The notes under the pieces were generated by a model, which did no database searches, was not told the DNA's origin, and saw only the letters and a program-made list of their open reading frames with translations. Made by a program: the position numbers and the translations under genes. DNA of 8,917 bases from an uncultured Clostridia bacterium (GTDB lineage: Bacteria > Bacillota > Clostridia > Acetivibrionales > CALMWN01), in NCBI GenBank assembly GCA_937873555.1, contig CALMWN010000013.1:1-8917 (forward strand), given 5' to 3'. Positions 1 to 5,902 of the stretch are shown piece after piece (positions within the stretch are counted from its first letter, which is position 1; each line of letters begins with the position of its first letter).

Positions 1-648
1 CTTTCGGCTATCCTGTGATTCCCGGACCAATTCATAGGGAAGCCTGCAGGGCTGGGCACATTTGCCTCTGTTGCCGCTTCTGCCGCCGATTATGCTGCTC
101 ATCAGGCACTGCCCCGAATAGCTGACGCACAAGGCCCCATGCACAAATACTTCTATTTCAAGTGATGTGTTTTCTGCAATATGCCTTATCTCCTCAAGTG
201 ACAGTTCCCTGGCCGGCACAACCCTGCTGAAGCCAAGCTTTTCAAGGGTCCTTACCCCTTCAAGGTTGTATACCGTCATCTGGGTGCTTGCATGCAGACC
301 AAGGTCAGGAAGTGACTGCCTGAGAAGTCCTGCAAGTCCCAAATCCTGGACTATCACGCCATCTATACCCGCAAGGTATGCCTCCTCTGCAAAAGCCATG
401 GCATCCTTTATCTCATCATCCAAAACAAGTGTATTCAATGCAAGATAGATGTTTACACCCCTTACATGGGCATAATCCAGGGCTTTTTTCAATTGTTCGC
501 CATCAAAGTTCGATGCAAACTGCCTTGCATTAAAAAGCCTGCCGCCAAGGTAGACAGCATCGGTACCGTTTTCAACTGCTGCAACAAACGCTTCCCAGCT
601 CCCGGCGGGAGCAAGCAGCTCTATTTTTCTTTTCATATTTCTCTCCAT
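1..648 (-). CDS. Peptidase U32 family protein (RlhA/TrhP-like), 3' part cut by window edge
   Basis: The frame is open from an ATG at 648 to the left edge, giving the first 216 residues. The U32 signature lies at residues 166-185 (EVFVHGALC, then SGQC). It is followed by GRSGNRGKCAQPC, giving Cys174, 181, 197 and 201, which I infer to be the iron-sulfur ligands used by this family. The N-terminus (ELLAPAG, DAVYLGG) and HASTQ and ARELS further on are typical U32 TIM-barrel motifs. Characterised members (E. coli RlhA, TrhP) hydroxylate rRNA or tRNA cytidine/uridine rather than acting as proteases. The pattern here resembles RlhA, so a long C-terminal part probably lies outside the window. ATG 648 is chosen because GGAGGAG sits 9 bases upstream; the ATG at 653 hits a stop at once. 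It is the last gene visible in the zapA cluster, 47 bases after the metalloenzyme. Family is certain; substrate is not. Confidence 0.93.
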   Translation of the reverse strand, partial: MERNMKRKIELLAPAGSWEAFVAAVENGTDAVYLGGRLFNARQFASNFDGEQLKKALDYAHVRGVNIYLALNTLVLDDEIKDAMAFAEEAYLAGIDGVIVQDLGLAGLLRQSLPDLGLHASTQMTVYNLEGVRTLEKLGFSRVVPARELSLEEIRHIAENTSLEIEVFVHGALCVSYSGQCLMSSIIGGRSGNRGKCAQPCRLPYELVRESQDSRK

Positions 649-695
649 TACATTCAACTCCTCCAATCCCTTCCCGGAGGAAAAATAATCAATTG

Positions 696-1571
696 TTATC
701 CTATTCCAAAAAGCCTCAAAACAGCGGGCATGATATCAAGCAGTGAAGCAATTTCAATTTTCATTCCTTCCGGAAGCCTGCCTGAAACAACCGTCGGAAC
801 CTTGTTGCAGGTATGGGTTTTAACGGTTATATCCTCTATGTTTCCATGATCGCTGGTAATAAATATTATATCCTTCTTTATATCAGCAATTCTGAACAGC
901 TCACCCAAAAATGCGTCAAGCAGTTCGATTTCCTTGACTGCAAGTCCCATATCCATCTTATGGCCTATTATGTCGGACAAAAAATGCTCGTAGAGGGTAA
1001 AGTCATAATCCCTGCTTATCCTGTACAGCCTCCGTGCAGCCTCAACAGGAGTGATCACCTGCACATCATAGCCGCTGTCCGCAATTATCCGGCCTGTGAT
1101 ATCATGGTATATCCCTCTGCCTTTCACAAAATCACCGACATTCCTGAATTTCATCCCGCACGAGAGTGCCATGACTGTGGTGACCGAGGGGCGAAGCCTT
1201 CTGTCTTTCTGAACATGGAGGTTATTCAGGTACTCATCCCTGTATACATTTGAATAAGTTACTTTAAAGCCGTTCTCTGTAAGGGTTTTAAAGATATTTC
1301 CCTGATTTATTATGTTTTTCAGGGTAATGGTTGGCTGTCCGTTCAAATGCCTTCCCAATACAGAAGCTCCATTCACCCCTGTAAAAATGGCGGTTTGACC
1401 TGTTGCGCTCTGCGGAAGGCCAGGTACTCCCAGACATGCGTCTGTGGGGAATACGGATTCACTGTCCAGCATCTTCCTTATATGCGGTGCATCAGCTGCA
1501 TATATCGGATTTTTTGCCGGGTCCTTTTCTCCAATTCCAAATCCGTCTATAAATATAAATATAATTTTCAT
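696..1571 (-). CDS. Alkaline phosphatase superfamily metalloenzyme (phosphoglycerate mutase/phosphopentomutase-like), function unknown
   Basis: The 291-residue product begins MKIIFIFIDGFGIGEKDP, the first metal-binding strand of the iPGM/phosphopentomutase/alkaline-phosphatase fold. Likely two-metal site residues are visible in order: Asp9, candidate nucleophile Ser55 in PQSATGQTAIFTG, Asp200 and His204 in FLSDIIGHK, Asp241-His242 in SDHGN, and His253 in KTHTCNKVP. All expected ligands are present, so an active phospho-transfer or hydrolysis enzyme is likely. It is much shorter than cofactor-independent phosphoglycerate mutase (about 510 residues) and lacks that enzyme's inserted transferase domain. 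The substrate cannot be named. The frame is also open from an ATG at 1601 that overlaps the upstream stop (ATGA). That would add ten non-family residues encoded by a terminator-like hairpin, so ATG 1571, with a weak GGTGTGG 5 bases upstream, is preferred. It lies between the membrane protein and the U32 gene. Confidence 0.87.
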   Translation of the reverse strand: MKIIFIFIDGFGIGEKDPAKNPIYAADAPHIRKMLDSESVFPTDACLGVPGLPQSATGQTAIFTGVNGASVLGRHLNGQPTITLKNIINQGNIFKTLTENGFKVTYSNVYRDEYLNNLHVQKDRRLRPSVTTVMALSCGMKFRNVGDFVKGRGIYHDITGRIIADSGYDVQVITPVEAARRLYRISRDYDFTLYEHFLSDIIGHKMDMGLAVKEIELLDAFLGELFRIADIKKDIIFITSDHGNIEDITVKTHTCNKVPTVVSGRLPEGMKIEIASLLDIMPAVLRLFGIG

Positions 1572-1585
1572 ACTATCCACACCAT

Positions 1586-1610
1586 AAAAAACAGGACTCA
1601 TGAGCCCTGT
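1586..1610 (-). terminator. Terminator-like hairpin at the junction of the membrane-protein and metalloenzyme genes
   Basis: On the minus strand ACAGGGCT (1610-1603), loop CATG and AGTCCTGT (1598-1591) form an 8-bp stem with one G-U pair. The run of six T (the last stem T plus 1590-1586) follows directly. The hairpin covers the last codons and stop of the upstream gene and lies before the preferred metalloenzyme start. It may act as a partial terminator inside the operon. The stem is short, so strength is uncertain. Confidence 0.5.
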
Positions 1611-2023
1611 TCCTCTTTTTTGTCCTGATTATGGGTACCTGTATCATCCCTGCTTTTGAAAAATACCTTCCATATCAATTCAACCAGCTCAATCAATCCT
1701 TTCAGCCTGCCGAGAACATCATTCTTTATTGTATGGGCTGTCGCTGCTGTCATCTCAACAGTCTCTCCGATACTGTGAATCACCTCTTCGACAACCCTGA
1801 TATTGTTTTTTCCGGCGCTGGTAATCTCTACAATGTTTGCCGATATTTCAGGGAGTGTTTTTATTGACTTGTCAATCCCTTCCTTATTATCATAGAGCAG
1901 TGTCCTTATTATATTTACGCTTTTGTTCAGATTCCTTATAAATATAATCAGGTATATGCAAACTGCACAGATCAATATGAACAACACCAGTAAAGCAAGT
2001 TCCTGCCATGTAACATAATTCAC
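1598..2023 (-). CDS. Small single-pass membrane protein (DUF948-like), hypothetical
   Basis: This 141-residue protein has one strong hydrophobic segment at about residues 9-30, preceded by few charges and followed by RNLNK. It therefore probably anchors in the cytoplasmic membrane with a cytoplasmic tail. Residues 31-120 are amphipathic and helix-rich, with regular hydrophobic spacing (SVNIIRTLL, IVEITSAG, VVEEVIHSIGETVEM) reminiscent of DUF948 or methyl-accepting linker helices. The tail is charged (DKKEEQGS). The start is GTG; an in-frame stop lies only 7-9 bases upstream and no better codon exists. AAGGGTGG at 2035-2042 is a somewhat distant ribosome binding site (11 bases). It sits 89 bases after zapA, and its stop overlaps a possible ATG of the next gene. 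No enzymatic motif is visible. A role in envelope or division processes is only inferred from the zapA neighbourhood. Confidence 0.78.
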   Translation of the reverse strand: MNYVTWQELALLVLFILICAVCIYLIIFIRNLNKSVNIIRTLLYDNKEGIDKSIKTLPEISANIVEITSAGKNNIRVVEEVIHSIGETVEMTAATAHTIKNDVLGRLKGLIELVELIWKVFFKSRDDTGTHNQDKKEEQGS

Positions 2024-2069
2024 AATACTTCAAACCACCCTTCGTAATCCAGGCACTATTACTTTATTC

Positions 2070-2098
2070 TTCATATGTTTTATAAATGCCGAATTCAA
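2070..2098 (-). promoter_or_regulatory. Possible weak promoter upstream of the small membrane-protein gene
   Basis: On the minus strand TTGAAT (2098-2093) and TATGAA (2075-2070) are separated by 17 bases in the zapA-membrane protein gap. Both hexamers match the sigma-A consensus at only 4 of 6 positions, so this may be chance. The gene could simply be read from the zapA promoter. Confidence 0.25.
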
Positions 2099-2112
2099 TG
2101 GAGCAGGCCTAT

Positions 2113-2523
2113 TCATTCCATAAACTTTGATACCTTATCAAACGAATTCCTGACCTCATTGAGTTCAGCTTCGCGTTTAGCCAGTTCAAGCTGCAGGCTT
2201 GTACATTTACCGGTCAGCAGCCCCCGTTCCTCTTCAAGACTCCTGTTCTCTGCTTTCAGCTTTTCAAGCTCTTCCTGTATGCGTTTAAGTTCCTTTTTCA
2301 AAATGGATTCATTCTCATGGGCCTTGAAATAATCGTCTGCAACATTTATTGCAGTGAGTACAGCTACCATGGAAGTGCTGAGTTTACTGTTGGTCCTTGT
2401 TATTTCATTCATTTTCTTATCGATGTATAATCCGACTCTCTGTATGTACTCATCTGTTTCAATGCCTACCAAAGTGTAGTCTTTCCCTGCTATTCTGACA
2501 TCCACCTTGTTTTTTGCCGCCAC
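2113..2523 (-). CDS. zapA: Cell division protein ZapA, with extended C-terminal coiled coil
   Basis: ZapA binds FtsZ in the cytoplasm and promotes bundling of Z-ring protofilaments. The 136-residue product has the usual N-terminal ZapA globular domain at residues 5-65 (VDVRIAGKDYTLVG, then DEYIQRVGLYIDKKMNEI and AVLTAINVADDYF). A long heptad-like coiled coil fills about 72-130 (ELKRIQEELEKLKAENRSLEEE). Many ZapA proteins are about 85-110 residues, so the coiled coil is on the long side, as in other Clostridia. The start is taken as GTG 2523 because AAAGGAG lies 8 bases upstream. An ATG at 2559 is in frame but would add 12 residues with no family similarity, encoded across the ribosome binding site. 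It heads the cluster leading to the U32 gene, a neighbourhood often seen in Firmicutes. Confidence 0.95.
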   Translation of the reverse strand: MAAKNKVDVRIAGKDYTLVGIETDEYIQRVGLYIDKKMNEITRTNSKLSTSMVAVLTAINVADDYFKAHENESILKKELKRIQEELEKLKAENRSLEEERGLLTGKCTSLQLELAKREAELNEVRNSFDKVSKFME

Positions 2524-2531
2524 AGGAATCA

Positions 2532-2538
2532 CTCCTTT
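2532..2538 (-). promoter_or_regulatory. Ribosome binding site that fixes the zapA GTG start
   Basis: AAAGGAG on the minus strand lies 8 bases before GTG 2523. It lies inside the longer in-frame reading from ATG 2559, which argues against that upstream start. Confidence 0.8.
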
Positions 2539-2559
2539 ACAAAATCCCGGTTCAATCAT

Positions 2560-2806
2560 TCTTCAGGTTTCCATCTTTTAAAAACCTTAAGAATCAACAG
2601 TTAAATACTTTAAGAAGAAATTTCATGTATTCTGATGTTCGATAAAATAGTATTATTAGACGCATTTTCCTATATTATACTATATTCCTCCAAAAAAATC
2701 ATTTGTTTTATTTTAATCCCTTTTCAACACAATGCTCAATCTTAAGGAATATAAACCGCAGGGAAAGATACTTTCACCATTCAATTTCAGCTGTCTATAG
2801 TAAAAT
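2560..2806. other. AT-rich upstream region of zapA, no gene seen
   Basis: This is the zapA-proximal part of the 421-base gap between zapA and the zinc-ribbon gene. No reading frame here has a credible start, ribosome binding site or protein character. It contains a TATAAT-like hexamer (separate entry) and several A/T tracts. I looked for T-box and riboswitch cores on the minus strand and saw none. Confidence 0.6.
2674..2679 (-). promoter_or_regulatory. zapA: Possible -10 element of the zapA promoter
   Basis: A perfect TATAAT reads on the minus strand about 150 bases upstream of the zapA start. At 17 bases spacing the -35 position holds only ATGATT (3 of 6 matches). The promoter assignment therefore rests on the -10 box and on the strong hairpins further upstream that would insulate zapA. 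Confidence 0.4.
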
Positions 2807-2831
2807 TTGCTCGGCATCGAGCCTCGCAAAC
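2807..2831 (-). terminator. Hairpin of repeat unit 2, possible terminator
   Basis: On the minus strand TTTG, a five-base bulge (CGAGG), CTCG, loop ATGC, CGAG and CAAA form a bulged stem, followed by TTTTAC. It lies about 115-140 bases after the zinc-ribbon gene. It may be a second, backup terminator, or part of a small structured transcript. Confidence 0.35.
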
Positions 2832-2856
2832 TTTTGTCTTCACATGTTGCAGACCT
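2832..2856 (-). repeat. Direct repeat copy 2 (AGGTCTGCA family)
   Basis: The sequence is a diverged copy of the block at 2911-2935, offset by 79 bases. About 20 of 25 positions agree, including AGGTCTGCA and the CAT.TGAAGA core on the minus strand. Each copy can fold GTCT with AGAC or AGAT, so the pairing is kept despite substitutions. Confidence 0.6.
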
Positions 2857-2860
2857 AATT

Positions 2861-2899
2861 AAAAGAGCTTCTGCAATTTATACCTGCAAAAGCCCTCTT
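2861..2899 (-). terminator. Probable intrinsic terminator after the zinc-ribbon gene
   Basis: On the minus strand AAGAGGGCTTTTGCA (2899-2885), a nine-base loop and TGCAGAAGCTCTT (2875-2863) pair with small bulges. The tail is TTAATT, so the U-run is short. It sits 46 bases after the zinc-ribbon stop codon, in the right orientation to end that transcript. Confidence 0.5.
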
Positions 2900-2910
2900 A
2901 CAAAAATAAA

Positions 2911-2935
2911 GTTTATCTTCATATGCTGCAGACCT
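2911..2935 (-). repeat. Direct repeat copy 1 (AGGTCTGCA family)
   Basis: This is the partner of the block at 2832-2856. On the minus strand it reads AGGTCTGCAGCATATGAAGA and starts 10 bases after the zinc-ribbon stop codon. Each copy is followed by a hairpin, so the two make a tandem repeat-plus-hairpin arrangement. Confidence 0.6.
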
Positions 2936-2944
2936 GGTAACTTG

Positions 2945-3331
2945 TCATTTCCGGCCGGCAGTTCCATCTTCTTTTTCTTCCGTATCTTCTGTTTCAGTTA
3001 TGATTTCTTCCTCAATCAGGGTATCTTCATCTATCTCGGTGTTAATAATCTGAACCGCTTCATCATATCTGTGTGCAGGCACCATCACTTCTATCCCTGC
3101 CATCGGTACACCTACAAATCTGTCTACACCTATGGACCTCATGGTAACGGGTATATTGCCTGTTTCAAGCAGTCCTGCCATCAGTTCGTATTCAATCTCA
3201 TTCGCAACACTGGTAAGGTGTACCCACTCTTCATTATCGGTATTCTCTGAATCCGGATACCTGTATCCGCACCCGGGACATTCCATATCATCATTTTTAA
3301 GGCTCTGCCTGCAATTTGGACATTCCTTCAC
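2945..3331 (-). CDS. Zinc-ribbon DUF2007 domain protein (putative signal-transducing)
   Basis: This 128-residue cytoplasmic protein opens with a zinc ribbon: CPNC (Cys4, Cys7) and CPGC (Cys18, Cys21). A DUF2007-type domain follows at about residues 36-97, with the characteristic start WVHLTSVANEIEYELMAGLL and then IPV, and the closing VMVPAHRYDEAVQII. The C-terminal 30 residues are very acidic and probably disordered. DUF2007 proteins are annotated as putative prokaryotic signal-transducing proteins, and no biochemical function is established here. The start is GTG 3331, with GAGGTG 6 bases upstream. An ATG at 3421 is in frame, but the added 30 residues would be encoded by the terminator and promoter of this interval. 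It appears to be a one-gene transcript between the EF-G-like gene and zapA. Confidence 0.88.
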   Translation of the reverse strand: MKECPNCRQSLKNDDMECPGCGYRYPDSENTDNEEWVHLTSVANEIEYELMAGLLETGNIPVTMRSIGVDRFVGVPMAGIEVMVPAHRYDEAVQIINTEIDEDTLIEEEIITETEDTEEKEDGTAGRK

Positions 3332-3337
3332 AGAAAA

Positions 3338-3343
3338 CACCTC
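3338..3343 (-). promoter_or_regulatory. Ribosome binding site that fixes the zinc-ribbon gene start
   Basis: GAGGTG on the minus strand lies 6 bases before GTG 3331. It lies inside the longer reading from ATG 3421 and so supports the shorter protein. Confidence 0.7.
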
Positions 3344-3357
3344 GCTTTTAACTTTAT

Positions 3358-3385
3358 AGTATAATACTATGTTATACAAAGCCAA
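3358..3385 (-). promoter_or_regulatory. Promoter of the zinc-ribbon gene
   Basis: On the minus strand TTGGCT (3385-3380) and TATACT (3363-3358) are separated by 16 bases, matching sigma-A at 4 and 5 of 6 positions. Transcription would start about 20 bases before the GTG start. The -35 box touches the end of the upstream gene's terminator, so the two units are packed back to back. Confidence 0.55.
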
Positions 3386-3417
3386 AAAATATGCTCCTTC
3401 AGGAGCATATTTTTTGG
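3382..3417 (-). terminator. Strong intrinsic terminator of the EF-G-like gene
   Basis: A perfect 16-bp stem (3382-3397 with 3402-3417) closes a four-base loop. The inner part is GC-containing (TATGCTCC/GGAGCATA) and the outer part pairs A6 with T6. It begins 10 bases after the EF-G-like stop codon. The symmetry makes it able to act on either strand. Confidence 0.93.
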
Positions 3418-3426
3418 TCAATTTAT

Positions 3427-5517
3427 TTATTCGTCATCTTCATCCTCTGTCATTGTCTTCTTTGCTTCCTCAATTATCTTCTGGGCAACATTTGCAGGTG
3501 CTTCCTCGTAACGTTCGAACCAGAGCTTGAAATAGCCTCTTCCCTGGGTCATAGACCTTAAATCGTTTGCATATTTGAACATTTCAGACTGCGGCACATC
3601 TGCCACAACCTGCTGAATTCCTCCATCCTGGGGATTCATTCCAAGTATCCTGCCTCTGCGTTTGTTCAAATCTCCAATTATATCTCCCATGTAACTGTCG
3701 GGTATGTATACCTCGACATGAGCTATCGGCTCCAGCAAAGTGGGCGAAGCCATGGGTAACCCTTTCTTGTAAGCGAGGCGGGCGGCAATTTTGAAAGCCA
3801 TTTCCGATGAATCAACATCATGGTAGGATCCATCAACAAGAGTTGCCTTCAGATTCACTACCGGATATCCTGCAAGGACTCCTTTGCTTATAGCTTCTGA
3901 AAGGCCCTTTTCAACTGCCGGGAAGTACTGCCTCGGCACGGCACCTCCGAATATTTTTTCTTCAAATGTAAGCTCTTCCTTCTGACCAGGCTCGAACTCT
4001 ATCCATACATGGCCATATTGTCCATGCCCACCTGACTGCTTCTTGTGTTTTCCTTCCACCTTTACCTTCTTCTTTATGGTTTCCCTGTAAGGAACTTTAG
4101 GATCGACCAGGTTGACAGAAACACCGAACTTTGTCTTCAATTTGCTGACAATAACGTCCAGGTGCTGTTCACCTACACCGGAAATCAGAGTTTGGTGAGT
4201 TTCTGTATTCAAAGTTACCTTGAATGTCGGATCTTCATCCTGCAGCTTGTGCAAGCCGGAACTGATTTTTTCCTCATCGCCCTTGGCCTTCGGCTCAACA
4301 GCAAGAGACAATGCCGGTTCGGGGAATTCTATCTTGTCAAGAACTATTTGTTTTGACTGTTCACATAGTGTGTCATTCGTATTTGTATACTGCAGCTTCG
4401 CTATAGCACCAATATCGCCTGCAATAAGTTTATCGACAGGCAGCTGCTTTTTCCCGCGCAGCATGAATATCTGTGCAACCTTTTCAGGCTTTTCCACCGT
4501 AGTATTGAATACTGTTGAATCTGTCTTCATAGTACCGGAATAAACCCTGAATATGGAAATCTTGCCTACAAACGGGTCTGCAATGGTCTTGAAAACAAGT
4601 GCAGAAAGGGGTTCTCCCGCCTTTGCCTTAAATTCGACAGTATCTTCGCTTCCGGGTTTTTTACCTTTGACAACGGTTCTGTCCTCGGGTGACGGCAAAT
4701 ATTCAACAATCGCATCCATCAAAGCCTGGACGCCAATGTTGTTCAAAGCTGAACCGAAAAATACGGGAACGATTGAACCGTCGGAAATCCCGAGGCATAA
4801 TCCCTTATGCAATTCTTCAGGAGAAAACTCTTCCCCTCCGAAGAATTTTTCCATAAGGGCTTCATCGGTTTCGGCTACCGCTTCGTTCAAAGCATCCCTT
4901 ATGGCGGCAATTCTATCATTTAAACCGGAAGGAATCGCTGTATCCACCAGCTTATCCTTATCGAATTTTTTCGCCTTCATATTAATTACATCTACCAACC
5001 CGACAAACTTGTCATTCTCAACTATTGGCAGTTGAAAAGCTATAATTCCCTTACCAAAAGTATCGTTCAGCTGATCAAGCACCTTTGAGAAATTTGCATT
5101 TTCTTCATCCATTTTGTTTACAAAGAACATTTTAGGTATGTTGTTCTCTTTTGCATTATCCCATGATTTTTCGGTACCAACCGAAACTCCGTTTTTAGCG
5201 GAAACAAGTATCACAGCTCCATCAGAAATCCTTATTCCCTGCTTGACCTCTCCTACAAAATCAAAATATCCGGGAGTGTCAATAACGTTGATTTTGTGGT
5301 CCTTCCATTCGCATGGTGCTATCGCTGTACTTATGGAGATTTTTCTTTTGATTTCTTCAGGGTCATAGTCTGAAGTAGTAGTTCCGTCCGCTACCTTTCC
5401 AAACCTGTCAAGAACCCCGGTATTAAACAACATCGCTTCTGCAAGAGTTGTCTTACCGCCTCCGCCGTGTGCCATCAGGCATACATTGCGTATTTTGTCT
5501 GAGGTATAGTCTTTCAT
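3427..5517 (-). CDS. Elongation factor G-like translational GTPase (EF-G paralogue)
   Basis: The 696-residue protein has the full EF-G domain set: GTPase domain (about 8-275), domain II (about 300-385), III (400-475), IV (476-595) and V (about 598-675). P-loop HGGGGKTT is at 17-24, DTPGY at 80-84, NKMD at 134-137 and GSAL at 255-258. Domain IV carries GSYHDVDSSE at 563-572 and domain V ends with QGRGYF. The GTPase motifs mark it as the second EF-G-like subfamily rather than canonical FusA. The catalytic His of DTPGH is Tyr84, and the switch I Thr appears to be Ser (KISIS). Paralogues of this kind exist in many bacteria with roles that are poorly defined. ATG 5517 has GGGGG 7 bases upstream. 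The gene stands alone: there are no str-operon neighbours (rpsL, rpsG, tuf), and a strong terminator follows. The acidic C-terminus (TEDEDDE) looks intact. Confidence 0.94.
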   Translation of the reverse strand: MKDYTSDKIRNVCLMAHGGGGKTTLAEAMLFNTGVLDRFGKVADGTTTSDYDPEEIKRKISISTAIAPCEWKDHKINVIDTPGYFDFVGEVKQGIRISDGAVILVSAKNGVSVGTEKSWDNAKENNIPKMFFVNKMDEENANFSKVLDQLNDTFGKGIIAFQLPIVENDKFVGLVDVINMKAKKFDKDKLVDTAIPSGLNDRIAAIRDALNEAVAETDEALMEKFFGGEEFSPEELHKGLCLGISDGSIVPVFFGSALNNIGVQALMDAIVEYLPSPEDRTVVKGKKPGSEDTVEFKAKAGEPLSALVFKTIADPFVGKISIFRVYSGTMKTDSTVFNTTVEKPEKVAQIFMLRGKKQLPVDKLIAGDIGAIAKLQYTNTNDTLCEQSKQIVLDKIEFPEPALSLAVEPKAKGDEEKISSGLHKLQDEDPTFKVTLNTETHQTLISGVGEQHLDVIVSKLKTKFGVSVNLVDPKVPYRETIKKKVKVEGKHKKQSGGHGQYGHVWIEFEPGQKEELTFEEKIFGGAVPRQYFPAVEKGLSEAISKGVLAGYPVVNLKATLVDGSYHDVDSSEMAFKIAARLAYKKGLPMASPTLLEPIAHVEVYIPDSYMGDIIGDLNKRRGRILGMNPQDGGIQQVVADVPQSEMFKYANDLRSMTQGRGYFKLWFERYEEAPANVAQKIIEEAKKTMTEDEDDE

Positions 5518-5643
5518 AAAAATTCCCCCTTTAATTAGTACTTTAATCGTAGCTATAACTGCTTATTCGATATATTATGATGCCTTAAAATAAGGAAAAT
5601 AATTCATAAATCAAACAATTTATGGCTACAATAGCAAAGCAGT

Positions 5644-5704
5644 GCTTCAAAACCAGTTTTTGCTTTTGAAGATCAGGGAATTTTCAAAAGCATTGCTCTT
5701 GAAA
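5644..5704. repeat. Four-segment overlapping inverted repeats
   Basis: CTTCAAAA (5645-5652) can pair with TTTTGAAG (5664-5671). The overlapping GCTTTTGAA (5662-5670) can pair instead with TTCAAAAGC (5683-5691). TTTCAAAAGC (5682-5691) can also pair with GCTCTTGAAA (5695-5704) with one mismatch. The pairings are mutually exclusive, as in attenuators. No U-run follows on either strand. Confidence 0.55.
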
Positions 5705-5710
5705 CACCTG

Positions 5711-5741
5711 CTTATAAACCAGGATGATGAAATAGTGTCAA
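5711..5741 (-). promoter_or_regulatory. Possible promoter of the EF-G-like gene
   Basis: On the minus strand a consensus TTGACA (5741-5736) is followed by TATAAG (5716-5711) at 19 bases. That is longer than the ideal 17, which weakens the call. Transcription from here would give a leader of roughly 190 bases containing the overlapping inverted repeats. Confidence 0.35.
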
Positions 5742-5773
5742 AATTGCAGTATCTTTTGCAATCATCACACTAT
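5732..5773. repeat. Two-part hairpin in the EF-G-like/aroF intergenic region
   Basis: ATAGTGT (5732-5738) pairs with ACACTAT (5767-5773) and, inside it, ATTGCA (5743-5748) pairs with TGCAAT (5757-5762). A symmetrical 4 by 4 internal loop and an eight-base terminal loop separate them. No T-run follows, so it is not a terminator. Confidence 0.55.
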
Positions 5774-5902
5774 AGTTCTAAGAGATATAAATACTATTCT
5801 ATTTTTTTTGAATATATCCTTTTTTTTATTACATTTTTTTAAAAAAAGTTAACATGAAAATAACAGCTCCTCCTATAAGCACATCATATTACTTCATATC
5901 GC

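Larger units (their letters stand above)
5518..5902. other. Divergent intergenic region between the EF-G-like gene and aroF
   Basis: This is most of the roughly 530-base gap between divergent genes. It holds overlapping inverted repeats (5644-5704), a two-part hairpin (5732-5773) and three poly-T tracts (5802-5809, 5820-5827, and T7A7 at 5834-5847). A 66-codon plus-strand frame at 5642-5842 has no ribosome binding site and ends in poly-T-encoded Phe/Ile residues, so I do not call it a gene. Confidence 0.65.

Noticed and set aside
813..1253. Plus-strand frame of 146 codons opposite the metalloenzyme
   Set aside because: It is an antisense shadow of a gene with complete active-site motifs. It has no ribosome binding site and no recognisable protein character.
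2035..2042. GGGTGG reminiscent of a T-box core
   Set aside because: It is only a ribosome-binding-site-like stretch before the small membrane-protein gene. There is no specifier stem, no conserved T-box bulge and too little leader length.
2807..2831. tRNA T-arm-like sequence (GGCTCGATGCC on the minus strand)
   Set aside because: No acceptor, D or anticodon arms can be placed around it. It is accounted for as part of a bulged hairpin.
3332..3421. 30-residue N-terminal extension of the zinc-ribbon protein
   Set aside because: The extension would be translated from the upstream terminator and the promoter itself. The GTG at 3331 has its own ribosome binding site and begins right at the zinc ribbon.
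5642..5842. 66-codon plus-strand frame in the EF-G-like/aroF gap
   Set aside because: It has no ribosome binding site, a composition driven by poly-T tracts (Phe/Ile-rich end), and it covers inverted repeats. It is better explained as non-coding.
5802..5847. Three poly-T tracts as a phased, bent UP element for aroF
   Set aside because: The spacing (18 then 14 bases) is not helically phased, and the tracts end more than 55 bases before the -35 box. General AT-richness is enough to explain them.
5838..5855. Possible Rex operator half site (TTAACA) upstream of aroF
   Set aside because: Only one half matches well. The other half falls in the T7A7 tract with 4 of 7 matches, so it is likely chance.
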